NCBI GenBank assembly: GCA_949289215.1
Contig: CASENC010000038.1
Coordinates: 86,319 to 131,480, forward strand
Length of the DNA stretch: 45,162 nucleotides
Source of the DNA: an uncultured Bacteroidales bacterium
Lineage (GTDB): Bacteria; Bacteroidota; Bacteroidia; Bacteroidales; Muribaculaceae
Direction of reading: 5' to 3'
Shown: one piece after another, positions 36,196 through 45,069 of the stretch
How the letters are laid out: every line of letters begins with the position of its first letter
How positions within the stretch are numbered: the stretch's first letter is position 1
Position numbers and translations under genes: made by a program
Notes under the pieces: model-generated
Told to the model about the DNA's origin: nothing
The model's database searches: none
The model's input: only the letters and a program-made list of their open reading frames with translations

Positions 36196-37236
36196 TTAAC
36201 TAAGAATGCTTAGCAGCGTGTCGGCCACGAAGTCGGGCATGACACTTTGCGACAGGTGGCGGCTATGCCGCGCCATCGCAATAAGGTTTTCCACGGGAGA
36301 ATTGATTATTTTCGTCATGGCTGCGGCAAGCCCGCCGACATCTTCGGCATCTACCACATAGCCATTGTAACCGTTGAGCGCAAAGTGGCGCGAAGCTCCG
36401 CATTGCCGTGTGCAGATAATGGGCAATGCCGCGGCAGTGAATTCCTGAATTACCAATGCCCAAGGCTCGAACCGCGACGGCAGAATAAAGCAGCCAGACT
36501 CGGCAGCCTCTTTGGCTAACTCGCTTTGCGGCATGAAGTCCTTGATTATGACATCGGGGTATTCTTTGCGGAATGTTTCTTTTAGAGGGCCGTCGCCCAC
36601 CAATTCAAGCGACCAACCTTTCTTGTCACCGATTTTTCTCCATGCTTTCAGCATTACGTCGATGCCTTTTACTTCTACAAAGCGGCCTACGAAAAGGAAT
36701 TTGTGGGGGTATGCTAGTTGTTTCCCGTCTAATGGAACTTTTAGGAACGTTTCGGTGTCGCCCGAAAAGCAGTTGAGCAATATGCGTGAAGAATCAAAAC
36801 CTAATTTCCGTGCGTAGTCATATTGCAATATTCCTGCCGCCCAAATGTAGTCGAAATAACGCTTGTGGCGAAATGGTGACAGCAGGCGGTTGAGCCATTG
36901 CCGTCCGCCGCGCCACTGTGTGTCCGACATTGCCAACGTCGGCGTTCCACCACGCTTGAACATGGCGCATGCGCGGTTATATCCCTTGTCGGTCCAGCCG
37001 CTACTAACCACGCATACGGGTGACCATCGGGCGGCATCGGCGTAAAGGCTGCGAGCATCGCCGAAGTCAAAGCGGTTGATTTGCACAAGCCCGTCGATTG
37101 CCGGTGCGCGGTATGACGTTTTCGGGGCTTCCCCCCACCAATATACCACGCACCGATACCCCTTGCCGATTAGCGCGCGGAACACAGCCACGTGGTATGG
37201 CATAACGGCGAGGTTAAAGAATACAATAGTTTTCAT
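36196..37236 (-). CDS. Glycosyltransferase family 4
   Basis: The ATG at 37236 overlaps the stop of the upstream gene (ATGA) and opens MKTIVFFNLAVMPYHVAVFRALIGKG, so it is preferred over a start 12 codons further upstream; 346 residues. The donor lobe shows KFLFVGRFVEVKGIDVMLKAWRKI, LELVGDGPLKETFRKEYPDVIIKDFMPQSELAKEAAESGCFILPSRFEPWALVIQEFTAAALPIICT, with EPWALVIQE as the EX7E motif. The N-terminal PYHVAVF opening resembles enzymes acting on lipid-linked oligosaccharides. Adds one sugar to the repeat unit. Confidence 0.88.
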   Translation of the reverse strand: MKTIVFFNLAVMPYHVAVFRALIGKGYRCVVYWWGEAPKTSYRAPAIDGLVQINRFDFGDARSLYADAARWSPVCVVSSGWTDKGYNRACAMFKRGGTPTLAMSDTQWRGGRQWLNRLLSPFRHKRYFDYIWAAGILQYDYARKLGFDSSRILLNCFSGDTETFLKVPLDGKQLAYPHKFLFVGRFVEVKGIDVMLKAWRKIGDKKGWSLELVGDGPLKETFRKEYPDVIIKDFMPQSELAKEAAESGCFILPSRFEPWALVIQEFTAAALPIICTRQCGASRHFALNGYNGYVVDAEDVGGLAAAMTKIINSPVENLIAMARHSRHLSQSVMPDFVADTLLSILS

Positions 37237-38300
37237 TTCGCATTTTCGATTTGTGTCATAACTTCGTTCCACCGCGACGCGCTGAAACGCTCCACGGCCT
37301 TGCCGCCCTGGTTGGCATATCGCAATAACTCTGTATCGTCCATTGCGGCAATGCGGCGGATGTCTTGCTTGAATGTTTCTTTGTCGGATGCCACTTCGAA
37401 ATAATCTATCCCGTCTAATTGCGGATAATGGATAGTGGAAATGATTATCCTGTTGTATAGTATTGCTTCAATTACTTTTGATGGGAAATTGCACAGGTTT
37501 TCGGGTGCTGACGGTTTTCGGGTGTTTAGTGAGAATGGTACAGACGACAGCAATGCTTTGAAATCATCAAACGGCATCTTACCGTGGAAATGGATGTTTG
37601 GGAATTTCTCGGCATATTCCATCATTTTTTCTTTGTGGTCGATTAGTACGCCTGAAATATGCAACGTGAGCTCGGGCATCTCGGCAAAAGCATCAAGTAA
37701 CATCGAGTGCATGGCAATATTCTCTTTTAAAGCGCCCGACAACAGAAATTCACGTTTTATTGTGGTGATTGTGGGGTGTGAATTTCCTTGCGACGGAACC
37801 ACGCCGGGCATGCATACTAAATTGTGCTGGTTGAATTTATTGAATGTTGACAGTGAGATGCGCCCATGCATTTGGTTGATTAAATGTCGTGCTATTTTAT
37901 GAAAAATTTCGGTAGGCGTGAAATCAAGGATAATGATGTTTTGCTGTACGCTCGGCTTGAATAATTTAATCAGCAGGAACAATAGGATGTTTAGTGTAGT
38001 CAAATTGTAATACCATACTTTTGCCCCGTGGGGTATTATTTTGAAAAGTTGGTATTGTTCTATGAAACGGGCTAAATATAGCTTTATTCGCCCTTTGCAC
38101 CTCCATTTTGAGTATATGGCTGTGAAAGAGTTGTCATCTGGCTTGTCTAAATTGCCTTTGACAAATCCAGGGTAAATGGAATAAACTTTGTCAAAACAGT
38201 GTCCCTCAATCAAGTTGTGGTTGAAATTACTGGCTGATATGGATATGCCGTATTCTATTATTTTATCTTTTGGAGAAATATGAGTAACGAAAATGCGCAT
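37233..38300 (-). CDS. Probable GT-B glycosyltransferase
   Basis: The ATG at 38300 lies 5 bases after the upstream stop and begins MRIFVTHISPKDKI, giving 355 residues; an in-frame start 12 codons upstream would overlap the preceding gene. The C-terminal half is GT-B-like: REFLLSGALKENIAMHSMLLDAFAEMPELTLHISGVLIDH, FPNIHFHGKMPFDDFKALLSSVPFSLNTRKPSAPENLCNFPSKVIEAILYNRIIIS, where NFPSKVIEAI occupies the donor-binding site. The classical EX7E motif is diverged (PENLCNFPSKVIE), so the family assignment is less secure than for the neighbouring GT4 genes. AT-rich. Confidence 0.75.
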   Translation of the reverse strand: MRIFVTHISPKDKIIEYGISISASNFNHNLIEGHCFDKVYSIYPGFVKGNLDKPDDNSFTAIYSKWRCKGRIKLYLARFIEQYQLFKIIPHGAKVWYYNLTTLNILLFLLIKLFKPSVQQNIIILDFTPTEIFHKIARHLINQMHGRISLSTFNKFNQHNLVCMPGVVPSQGNSHPTITTIKREFLLSGALKENIAMHSMLLDAFAEMPELTLHISGVLIDHKEKMMEYAEKFPNIHFHGKMPFDDFKALLSSVPFSLNTRKPSAPENLCNFPSKVIEAILYNRIIISTIHYPQLDGIDYFEVASDKETFKQDIRRIAAMDDTELLRYANQGGKAVERFSASRWNEVMTQIENAK

Positions 38301-38305
38301 GGTCT

Positions 38306-38911
38306 TTAGTGTGATTTTTCTTTGTTGTTGAGCCATTCGTGGTAATTTTTTTCAAGGACTTCACGTGGAATGCGTTCATTTTCGGCGTAAAGAAGTTTCT
38401 CATGTTCGATAATGTCATCAACTGGCCATTTGAATTTCACAACTTTTGCTGGGTTTCCTACCACTATGGCGTATGGTGGTATTTCTTTGGTTACCACTGA
38501 GCAGGCACCTATAATGGCACCACGTCCGATGTGTGCGCCAGACAATAAAGTTACGTTAATCCCTATCCATACATCTTCTTCTACGACGATGTCCTTATAT
38601 ACATTGTCATCGTTAGCTCCAGTCCTGAATGTGCCTAATCGTTGTTTATGATTAGACGTAATAACAGTAAGCCCTTCTGCTGCTCCCGATTCACGTTTCA
38701 TTATGAATTTGCTGTTGCCTGTCGTCATTATCGTCGAACGGCATCCTATACGAGCATGGTCATATAGATATATATTTTGGGGTTTCTTTAAGTCGGCAGG
38801 AATACCAAGAGAGGCGTTTTTCCCAAATTTCCCTAATTGGGCTGGGTTGGGTTCTACATAGTAATGATGAAAAATGCCGAAGGCATGTTTTATCCTTTTT
38901 AAAATATTCAT
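38306..38911 (-). CDS. Hexapeptide-repeat acetyltransferase (WbbJ/CatB-like)
   Basis: A 201-residue protein with left-handed beta-helix turns: LYDHARIGCRSTIMTTGNSKFIMKRESGAAEGLTVITSNHKQRLG, where SNH holds the probable active-site histidine, then VVEEDVWIGINVTLLSGAHIGRGAIIGACSVVTKEIPPYAIVVGNPAKVVKF. This is the maltose/galactoside/xenobiotic acetyltransferase type that O-acetylates sugars with acetyl-CoA. The C-terminal tail is short and charged. It lies 6 bases from the polymerase gene. It is one of four acyltransferases in this locus. Confidence 0.87.
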   Translation of the reverse strand: MNILKRIKHAFGIFHHYYVEPNPAQLGKFGKNASLGIPADLKKPQNIYLYDHARIGCRSTIMTTGNSKFIMKRESGAAEGLTVITSNHKQRLGTFRTGANDDNVYKDIVVEEDVWIGINVTLLSGAHIGRGAIIGACSVVTKEIPPYAIVVGNPAKVVKFKWPVDDIIEHEKLLYAENERIPREVLEKNYHEWLNNKEKSH

Positions 38912-38917
38912 GTGGAT

Positions 38918-40192
38918 TTATATATATTGTTTGCAATTTGGTATTTTCCCAAACAATGATTGTCTAAATATGTATAATATTAGAATCCATTCTAATGGTG
39001 GTATATTTATGGGAAAGACAGGAAAAATAGGAGATTGAAAAAGTAATTGGGATAATTGTCCGAATAGCAAAATGTCAATTATTGTTTTTGTATATTTTAA
39101 TTTAAGACAAATGTATTCTAAAATGAAACAGAAAATACCCCACATTACAATGCCTCCCCAAAAACCAAAATCGTAGTATAAATAAGGCAAAGAAGACTTA
39201 ACTGTAACAGATAATCCAATGTTGTCAGATATTGATTCGTTAAAACGGTTGCTCATAGGAGAACTGATCCAAGAGATTAGAAATTCGCTACGTCCATATT
39301 CCAAATCGTAAGTTCCAGGTGGATACTGTTTGAGTACCATATTGGTTATTCTTGTTCCATCTGTAAAATATTGATATTTGTCAAGAAGAGGATAGTGTTT
39401 ATTCGGGTCTGACCGTAATATGCCTATAATGGAAAAGAGGCTTACAAATAGTACGGCAATGAAAATTATTTTTTTATAATCTGCCCTTAATGTTGACTTG
39501 TCCAATATAGAACTTTGTCTTGATAGAAAGAATGTTACAAAAAAAGGTAGTGTTGAACTTAGAATCCATACTCTGCCACCAATTGACATATTGATCAAGG
39601 AACACGATATTATGGTTAATAACAGTTTCTTGATATTAATGCCTTCTATTCCCATTTTGTAGCCTAATAGCATCAAGTAGAATGAGCCTAAGATATTAAT
39701 ATGTCCTGATAACCGTTTGACGATAGAGAAAATACCGGTTCTTTCAACAGAAATTGCCTTGACTCTATAATCACTGAAATTTTCAATGCTGCCAATGGAG
39801 GATATTATTAATATTAATAATATTATGCCAGTGGTTGCGCATAAATATGGTATCCACCAATATGTTTTTAATATGTTGTTTAAAGCTAAATTGTCAATTT
39901 GATTTTGGTATGTTTTCTGATTTTGTGTAAAAATGTGTACAAGTGAAAAGCCTACAACTGAAGCAGAAACAATGCCACACATATATGCTGCTGAATGGGA
40001 AAAGGCGTTCTCTCCATAATGAGATGACACATGAATCCCTTTTATTTGAAATATAATTATCAAGGCTGTTATTCCCCATGAAATTGTATGCAATGTTGAA
40101 GGCATAAATAGTCTATACCTGCGTTGCTGCAACATGAAGAATAAGAATGCTACACAAATCGCTAACGTCCAATATGTAAAAATAAGAGGCAT
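38918..40192 (-). CDS. wzy: Wzy-like oligosaccharide repeat-unit polymerase
   Basis: A 424-residue, AT-rich membrane protein with about eleven helices and one larger periplasmic loop (about residues 265-330, containing DPNKHYPLLDKYQYFTDGTRITNM and GRSEFLISWISSPMSNRFNESIS). Position directly after the flippase, size, and the long loop fit an O-antigen/capsule polymerase that joins undecaprenyl-linked repeats on the periplasmic side. Wzy proteins share little sequence, so the call rests on topology and context. Gap to the flippase gene is 3 bases. Confidence 0.75.
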   Translation of the reverse strand: MPLIFTYWTLAICVAFLFFMLQQRRYRLFMPSTLHTISWGITALIIIFQIKGIHVSSHYGENAFSHSAAYMCGIVSASVVGFSLVHIFTQNQKTYQNQIDNLALNNILKTYWWIPYLCATTGIILLILIISSIGSIENFSDYRVKAISVERTGIFSIVKRLSGHINILGSFYLMLLGYKMGIEGINIKKLLLTIISCSLINMSIGGRVWILSSTLPFFVTFFLSRQSSILDKSTLRADYKKIIFIAVLFVSLFSIIGILRSDPNKHYPLLDKYQYFTDGTRITNMVLKQYPPGTYDLEYGRSEFLISWISSPMSNRFNESISDNIGLSVTVKSSLPYLYYDFGFWGGIVMWGIFCFILEYICLKLKYTKTIIDILLFGQLSQLLFQSPIFPVFPINIPPLEWILILYIFRQSLFGKIPNCKQYI

Positions 40193-40195
40193 TTT

Positions 40196-41728
40196 TTAGT
40201 TTTGGGTAGTAAAAGCGTTGTGCTTATTTCTTTGAATGATATTTAAGATCGTCTTTTTCTCATCATTTGTCAAGCCGACGAGCCAATATATCGGAATGTT
40301 TACTATCATGGATATTATAAGAGCAATTATCCAATTTACGTTTAATAGCTGTATAATACTTGTTATAATACAGATTGGCACAATTGCAGAGATCAAAGGA
40401 AGCATTACATTTTTATTGAAAATTGGTATTGATATACCTGAGATCTTGTGTGAATAGTATAATCGAATTATACCACCAATAATAGACCTGTATATCAACC
40501 AATTGATCAATCCCCAATATGGAGCAAAACCAAAATGGAACATAATGAATGTTGCAAGTATTGTAAAGATATTGGGAATCATAATTGCGATACTAAATTT
40601 TTTTATATCGCCATTTGCAGAAATTGTTTGATATAAAATTGTACCTATTTGATCTATCAATGCTGAGATTAGCATGATCAAGCAAAAAATAGCAGTATAA
40701 GAAGGAACAGCGTGTAACCAAAGGTTTAAAATAGGTTCGATAAAAAATGAGACTGGTATGCAGAAGAAAGAAAGAAGTAAGAAAGATAGTTTGCAACTTT
40801 TGTATGTAATATTCAAAACTGCATTTTTTTGTTTAGCACCTTCGCTTTTGACGAGTATTGGTGTTATTGCTTTGACTAAATTTGCTGAGATGCCCATCAG
40901 TACGCCCGATAGTTGAGTAGCAATTCCCAAAGCAGCATTTATTTCTGTACCAAAGAAGTGGTTGATTATGATATTTGTCCCATATAATGAAATCATGGCT
41001 GATGATATGTTAACCATGTTCCAGCCGGCGAATGAGGTGATTTGCTTGACTGTGTTTTTGTTGTAGTAGCGGCGGATTTCGGTGTGGCGGCTTTCTTCGT
41101 AGTGGCGTGTGCAGTAATATTTGGTTATTGCCCGCAGCAGCCACGATTCGGCGGCCATCATTATGGCATATAGCATTAGCCGCTCGGTATCGACATACAT
41201 CACTATGAGGGCTATCACGAACTTGAACAGCACGTCGCAGATGCCTGCAATGCTGTAAAAGCGCATGTTCTCGTGCGCATTGAGCAGTGCGTCGTATGGC
41301 ACTATGGTGATTGAGAATACCGTGCTGAACACCATGCAGGCATATACGCCCATGGCGACTGTTTCTCGCCCGTCGGGAATATTGAGCACCCCGTTGAAAA
41401 ATACGAACGCCGCCGCAATTAGCAGCAAGGCCGTGACAGCCGCCACGCCATAGTGGACGAGCTGGGCGTTATTGAATATTTCCTTTATCCTGTCGCGATC
41501 GCCCTGCCCCTCGGCATAGCTTATAAACCGCTGGGTGGCCGTACTCATCGAGGCGGTGAGGAAACCGAGCATGGTGATGGCACCGCCAACCACGTTGTAT
41601 AGGCCGTAGTCGCTCGCGCCGAGGGCTTGCAGCAGTATGCGCGTGGTGAAGATGTTCACCAGTATGCTTGCTGCCATGCGGGCGTAGAGCCAAATGGTAT
41701 TTTTTATTACGCGCTGGGCGGTTGACAT
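40196..41728 (-). CDS. wzx: Wzx-type repeat-unit flippase (MATE/PST family)
   Basis: The ATG at 41728 opens MSTAQRVIKNTIWLYARM and gives 510 residues; an upstream in-frame start at 42046 would lie inside wzc and yields a low-complexity, non-natural sequence. About 12-14 membrane helices are visible. TTRILLQALGASDYGLYNVVGGAI near the N-terminus is typical of the polysaccharide transporter family. It moves undecaprenyl-linked repeat units across the inner membrane. Base composition changes within the gene: from the start to about 41040 it is GC-rich like wzc, after that AT-rich like wzy. This suggests a recombination joint inside the coding sequence. Confidence 0.88.
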   Translation of the reverse strand: MSTAQRVIKNTIWLYARMAASILVNIFTTRILLQALGASDYGLYNVVGGAITMLGFLTASMSTATQRFISYAEGQGDRDRIKEIFNNAQLVHYGVAAVTALLLIAAAFVFFNGVLNIPDGRETVAMGVYACMVFSTVFSITIVPYDALLNAHENMRFYSIAGICDVLFKFVIALIVMYVDTERLMLYAIMMAAESWLLRAITKYYCTRHYEESRHTEIRRYYNKNTVKQITSFAGWNMVNISSAMISLYGTNIIINHFFGTEINAALGIATQLSGVLMGISANLVKAITPILVKSEGAKQKNAVLNITYKSCKLSFLLLSFFCIPVSFFIEPILNLWLHAVPSYTAIFCLIMLISALIDQIGTILYQTISANGDIKKFSIAIMIPNIFTILATFIMFHFGFAPYWGLINWLIYRSIIGGIIRLYYSHKISGISIPIFNKNVMLPLISAIVPICIITSIIQLLNVNWIIALIISMIVNIPIYWLVGLTNDEKKTILNIIQRNKHNAFTTQN

Positions 41729-41741
41729 TGTTGCCGTGGGG

Positions 41742-44129
41742 TTACTTGGAGTAATAGTTGCTGGAGGCGTAGCCGTAGTGGTAGCCGTAGCGGGAGTGGC
41801 GGGTGCCAGCGGTGCCGTTGAGCACCAAGGCCATGCCGGGGTAGCGATGTTCGTCGTAGAGGCGTTGCAGCTGTGGGAGCATATCGCGCTCAAGCAGCCC
41901 GGCGCGGACGATGAACATGGTGCGGTCGGCCACTTTGGATATGATTTGCGTGTCGGCCACCACGTCGATGGGCGGGCAGTCGATGAAGATGTAGTTGTAA
42001 CGGGTGCGCAGCTCGTCGATGAGTGTGGCAAAGCGCGGCTCGGCAAGCAGCTCGGTGGGGTTTGGCGGAATGGTGCCCACGGGGAGTATGTCGAGCGTGG
42101 GATGGCCGTCGGCCTGAACTATTGCCGGAGCGATGTCGTCGATGCGGCGGGCGAGATAGTTGCTAAGACCGTGGTGCGGACTGCCGACGTAGGCCGATGC
42201 CGATGCGCGGCGCAGGTCGCCGTCGATGACGAGCACCCGGCGGCCCTTCAGGGCAATGCAGGCGGCGGTGTTTACGGCCAGGAACGTCTTGCCGCTGCCG
42301 GGGTTGAACGAGGTGAACAGCGTGACGGTGGCTTTGCCGTCTTGGCTTTGAGCATCACCGCCGAGCATGAACTCGATGTTGGTGCGCAGCACGCGGAAGG
42401 CTTCGTTGACCACGTCGCGGCGGCCCTGGCTGATGACTATCTCGCCGGTGCCGCCGGCTTGCCGTTTCTTGCCCTTGGCGGCGGCAAGCGGTATCTCTCC
42501 TGCGAGGGGGAGCGTAAGCACCTCAAGGTCTTTTCGGCCACGCAGGCGAGTGTTGAGGCTTTCATGGGCAAATATTGTGCCGAACGGCACTATAAGCCCC
42601 AGTGCTATGGCCACCAACAGGATGTTTTTCTTTACCGGAGCGGTGGGGGTGGGGCTGCCGGTTGGCGGCGTGATGACGCGGGTGTTGTAGGCGGTGAATG
42701 CCTGTGACAGCTCGTTTTCCTCGCGCTTTTGCAGCAGGAAGAGGTAGAGCGACTCTTTCACTTTCTGTTGCCGCTCGACCGACAGCAGGTACTTGCCCTG
42801 CGAGGGGTTGGCGGCGAGCTGGGCTGTGGTGTGCTGCTCGCTTTGTTGCAACGATTGCAGTTGCGTGTTGAGCGTCACCATCAAGTTGTCAATTGACGAG
42901 ACGATGGCTCCGCGCAGGTTTTGCAGCGACTGGTCCATGTCGGCTACGAGTGGGTTGCGCTCGCTACTGTTGGCCACAAGGTCGTTGCGGCGCAGCTGTA
43001 AGGTGTTGTATTCGGATATTTGTGCCTCGATGGCCGAACTCTCGATGCCCGAGTTGGCCGGGATGAGCTGGTTCTTGGCTGTGGCGTTGGTGAGGTAGTT
43101 GCGGATGTAGCGTGCCATCGACAGTTGCGTGTTCAAGGTGAGAATCTGCGCCGATGTCGCGCTACTTTGTTCCATGTACATGCTGGCTGCGGCCTGCACG
43201 TCGGGGAGCAGGTTCTGGCTCTTGTACGATGATATGCTCTCGTCCACGTTCCCAAGTTCCTGTTCAATCACGCCCAGACGCTCGTTGATGAACATCGACG
43301 TGCTCACGGCCACTTGGTTCTTGTCTTTTATCCAGTTTTCATTGTAAACGGCTATGACGGTGTTGAGAACGTCCTCGGCTCGCTGTATGCTTACATCGCT
43401 GAACGACAGGCTAATGACGGTGGATTTTTCATCGTTCAGTGCCACCGTCAGGTTCGATGCGTATGCTCGTGTGGCCTCCATCAGCCCGGTGCGCGACACA
43501 TACACAGGTTCGGGGTATATAGTGGCTGAAGTGTCGGCGGCTGTTGCCTTCACCGTTATCATTCCCATTGGTGTTGCAACGGTGTCGCCGGGCAGGATTT
43601 CGGTTTGCAGGTCGTATTCCTCGCCTTTATATACGAAGTCGGCCAATTTTATTTGTCCGCCGTCGGCAGGATATATTGTGAACGTGGCATTGTCGTTGTC
43701 CTGAAGGTCAAAGAACTCCACTGCATAAGGGCAGTTGGAACTGTAAAGCACTTGACGATAAAATCGCCCGTTGGTGTGGTAGTTGATGTCGAGGTGCAGG
43801 CGGCGCACCACATCGGCCATTACCGAAGGGGACTGCAGTGATTGTATCTCGTTGTTTACGTTTGTGTTGGTTTTGAATATGTCGAAGTCGCCCAATACGC
43901 CGGCATCGCCCATCTGTCCGCTGCTGCCTTCTTCCTTAATCAGCAGCGATGCCGAGCGTGTATATACAGGTGGCGTGGCAAGGATATATACTATTGCTAT
44001 ACACAGGGCTAAAACTATTGAGATTGCGAACCAGTACCACTTTGCCAAGCAAATTGGTAAGATATCGGATATACGAATGAAGTCGCTTTCGGTTTGACGT
44101 TGTATGTTATTGTTTTCTTGAACCGCCAT
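41742..44129 (-). CDS. wzc: Wzc-type polysaccharide co-polymerase / tyrosine autokinase
   Basis: A 795-residue protein. Membrane helices at about 33-52 and 506-525 bracket a periplasmic Wzz domain with coiled coil (NVDESISSYKSQNLLPDVQAA, QLQSLQQSEQHTTAQL) and the proline-rich PPTGSPTPTAPVKK before the second helix. The cytoplasmic BY-kinase domain has Walker A FNPGSGKTF (about 604-612), Walker A' VLVIDGDLRRA, and Walker B FIDCPPIDV. The last residues are a tyrosine cluster (RYGYHYGYASSNYYSK), the usual autophosphorylation tail. It controls polymer length and works with Wza in export. Wza lies 27 bases upstream and wzx 13 bases downstream. Confidence 0.95.
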   Translation of the reverse strand: MAVQENNNIQRQTESDFIRISDILPICLAKWYWFAISIVLALCIAIVYILATPPVYTRSASLLIKEEGSSGQMGDAGVLGDFDIFKTNTNVNNEIQSLQSPSVMADVVRRLHLDINYHTNGRFYRQVLYSSNCPYAVEFFDLQDNDNATFTIYPADGGQIKLADFVYKGEEYDLQTEILPGDTVATPMGMITVKATAADTSATIYPEPVYVSRTGLMEATRAYASNLTVALNDEKSTVISLSFSDVSIQRAEDVLNTVIAVYNENWIKDKNQVAVSTSMFINERLGVIEQELGNVDESISSYKSQNLLPDVQAAASMYMEQSSATSAQILTLNTQLSMARYIRNYLTNATAKNQLIPANSGIESSAIEAQISEYNTLQLRRNDLVANSSERNPLVADMDQSLQNLRGAIVSSIDNLMVTLNTQLQSLQQSEQHTTAQLAANPSQGKYLLSVERQQKVKESLYLFLLQKREENELSQAFTAYNTRVITPPTGSPTPTAPVKKNILLVAIALGLIVPFGTIFAHESLNTRLRGRKDLEVLTLPLAGEIPLAAAKGKKRQAGGTGEIVISQGRRDVVNEAFRVLRTNIEFMLGGDAQSQDGKATVTLFTSFNPGSGKTFLAVNTAACIALKGRRVLVIDGDLRRASASAYVGSPHHGLSNYLARRIDDIAPAIVQADGHPTLDILPVGTIPPNPTELLAEPRFATLIDELRTRYNYIFIDCPPIDVVADTQIISKVADRTMFIVRAGLLERDMLPQLQRLYDEHRYPGMALVLNGTAGTRHSRYGYHYGYASSNYYSK

Positions 44130-44156
44130 TTTTCGTAGTTTAATGAAGTTTGTTGG

Positions 44157-44984
44157 TTAGTTTACTATGAGGATTGCCACCGATGTAAGTAATGAGGCAA
44201 GTGAAATCCAAAAAGCGGTGGAGCGCACGTTGTTGCCGTTAACCGTGGATTGGCGTGCACGCACGCTGTTGGGTTCGACATACACCACATCGTTTTGTTG
44301 CACGTAGTAAGCCGGTGAAGCATATATGTTGCTGCCCGAGGTTAGGTCGAGCGTAAATATGCGCTGCGTGTCGCCGTCTTTGCGCAACAGCATCACGTTG
44401 GTGCGGTTGCCGTATATGGTAAGGTCGCCGGCTTGGCTAAGCACATCAAGTATGGTTGTGCGGTCGCGTTCGATGGCATAACGTCCGGGACTGTTCACTT
44501 CACCCAATACAGACACGCACAGGTTCATGAACTCGACGGTGACAACGGGGTCTTTAACAAGATTGTCACGGACAAGTTCCTCCTTGATGTATTCGGCAAT
44601 TTGTGTACGCGTCTTACCTGCCACGTAAATTTTACCAAGCACCGGGAAGTCGATTTCACCATTGGTATCGACTGTATATCCCGCGATGCCTTGATTGTTA
44701 CCTTGCATATCAGAAATTTGTCCTATTTGCTTATTGACGATAGGAAGGTTGAAAAGCGCAGTGAGTTGCGGGTCACGACTGTTGACAACAATTGAGATTT
44801 TATCCTCCGGTTGAATCGTAACGGCCATGGCCTCGGCTGTTACTGTTACAGTGTTGCCTGGTTTAAGGTCTTGGAAATAAGTAACGTCCTTGGTTGAGCC
44901 GCAAGAGCTTGCAATTAGCATTAGCACCGAGGCCAGCATGGCACAAGTGCCGTTCAGGAAGGGGAGCCTATTCATAAATATCAT
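44157..44984 (-). CDS. wza: Wza-type polysaccharide export outer-membrane lipoprotein
   Basis: A 275-residue protein from the ATG at 44984; an ATG three codons later (44975) is equally possible. The signal ends LIASSC, lipidated cysteine at residue 28. The polysaccharide export domain follows: VTIQPEDKISIVVNSRDPQLTALFNLP (about 55-82), GYTVDTNGEIDFPVLGKIYVAGKTRTQIAEYIKEEL (about 101-136), then an SLBB domain (VSVLGEVNSPGRYAIERDRTTILDVLSQAGDL). It ends in a hydrophobic helix (SLASLLTSVAILIVN) as seen in Bacteroidales homologues. It forms the outer-membrane pore for the polymer. First complete gene of the capsule operon. Confidence 0.95.
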   Translation of the reverse strand: MIFMNRLPFLNGTCAMLASVLMLIASSCGSTKDVTYFQDLKPGNTVTVTAEAMAVTIQPEDKISIVVNSRDPQLTALFNLPIVNKQIGQISDMQGNNQGIAGYTVDTNGEIDFPVLGKIYVAGKTRTQIAEYIKEELVRDNLVKDPVVTVEFMNLCVSVLGEVNSPGRYAIERDRTTILDVLSQAGDLTIYGNRTNVMLLRKDGDTQRIFTLDLTSGSNIYASPAYYVQQNDVVYVEPNSVRARQSTVNGNNVRSTAFWISLASLLTSVAILIVN

Positions 44985-45069
44985 TTAAAATGTGTGTGTG
45001 AATAATCAACTATTTGGTCTATATTTGTTTTGTATGTTGGTGTTTATGCGGTACTGTCATCCTGTGCCG

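Noticed and set aside
41729-42046. N-terminal extension of the flippase by 106 residues
   Set aside because: The extension lies wholly inside wzc in another frame and is rich in Ser, Thr, Pro and Ala; it is a shadow translation.
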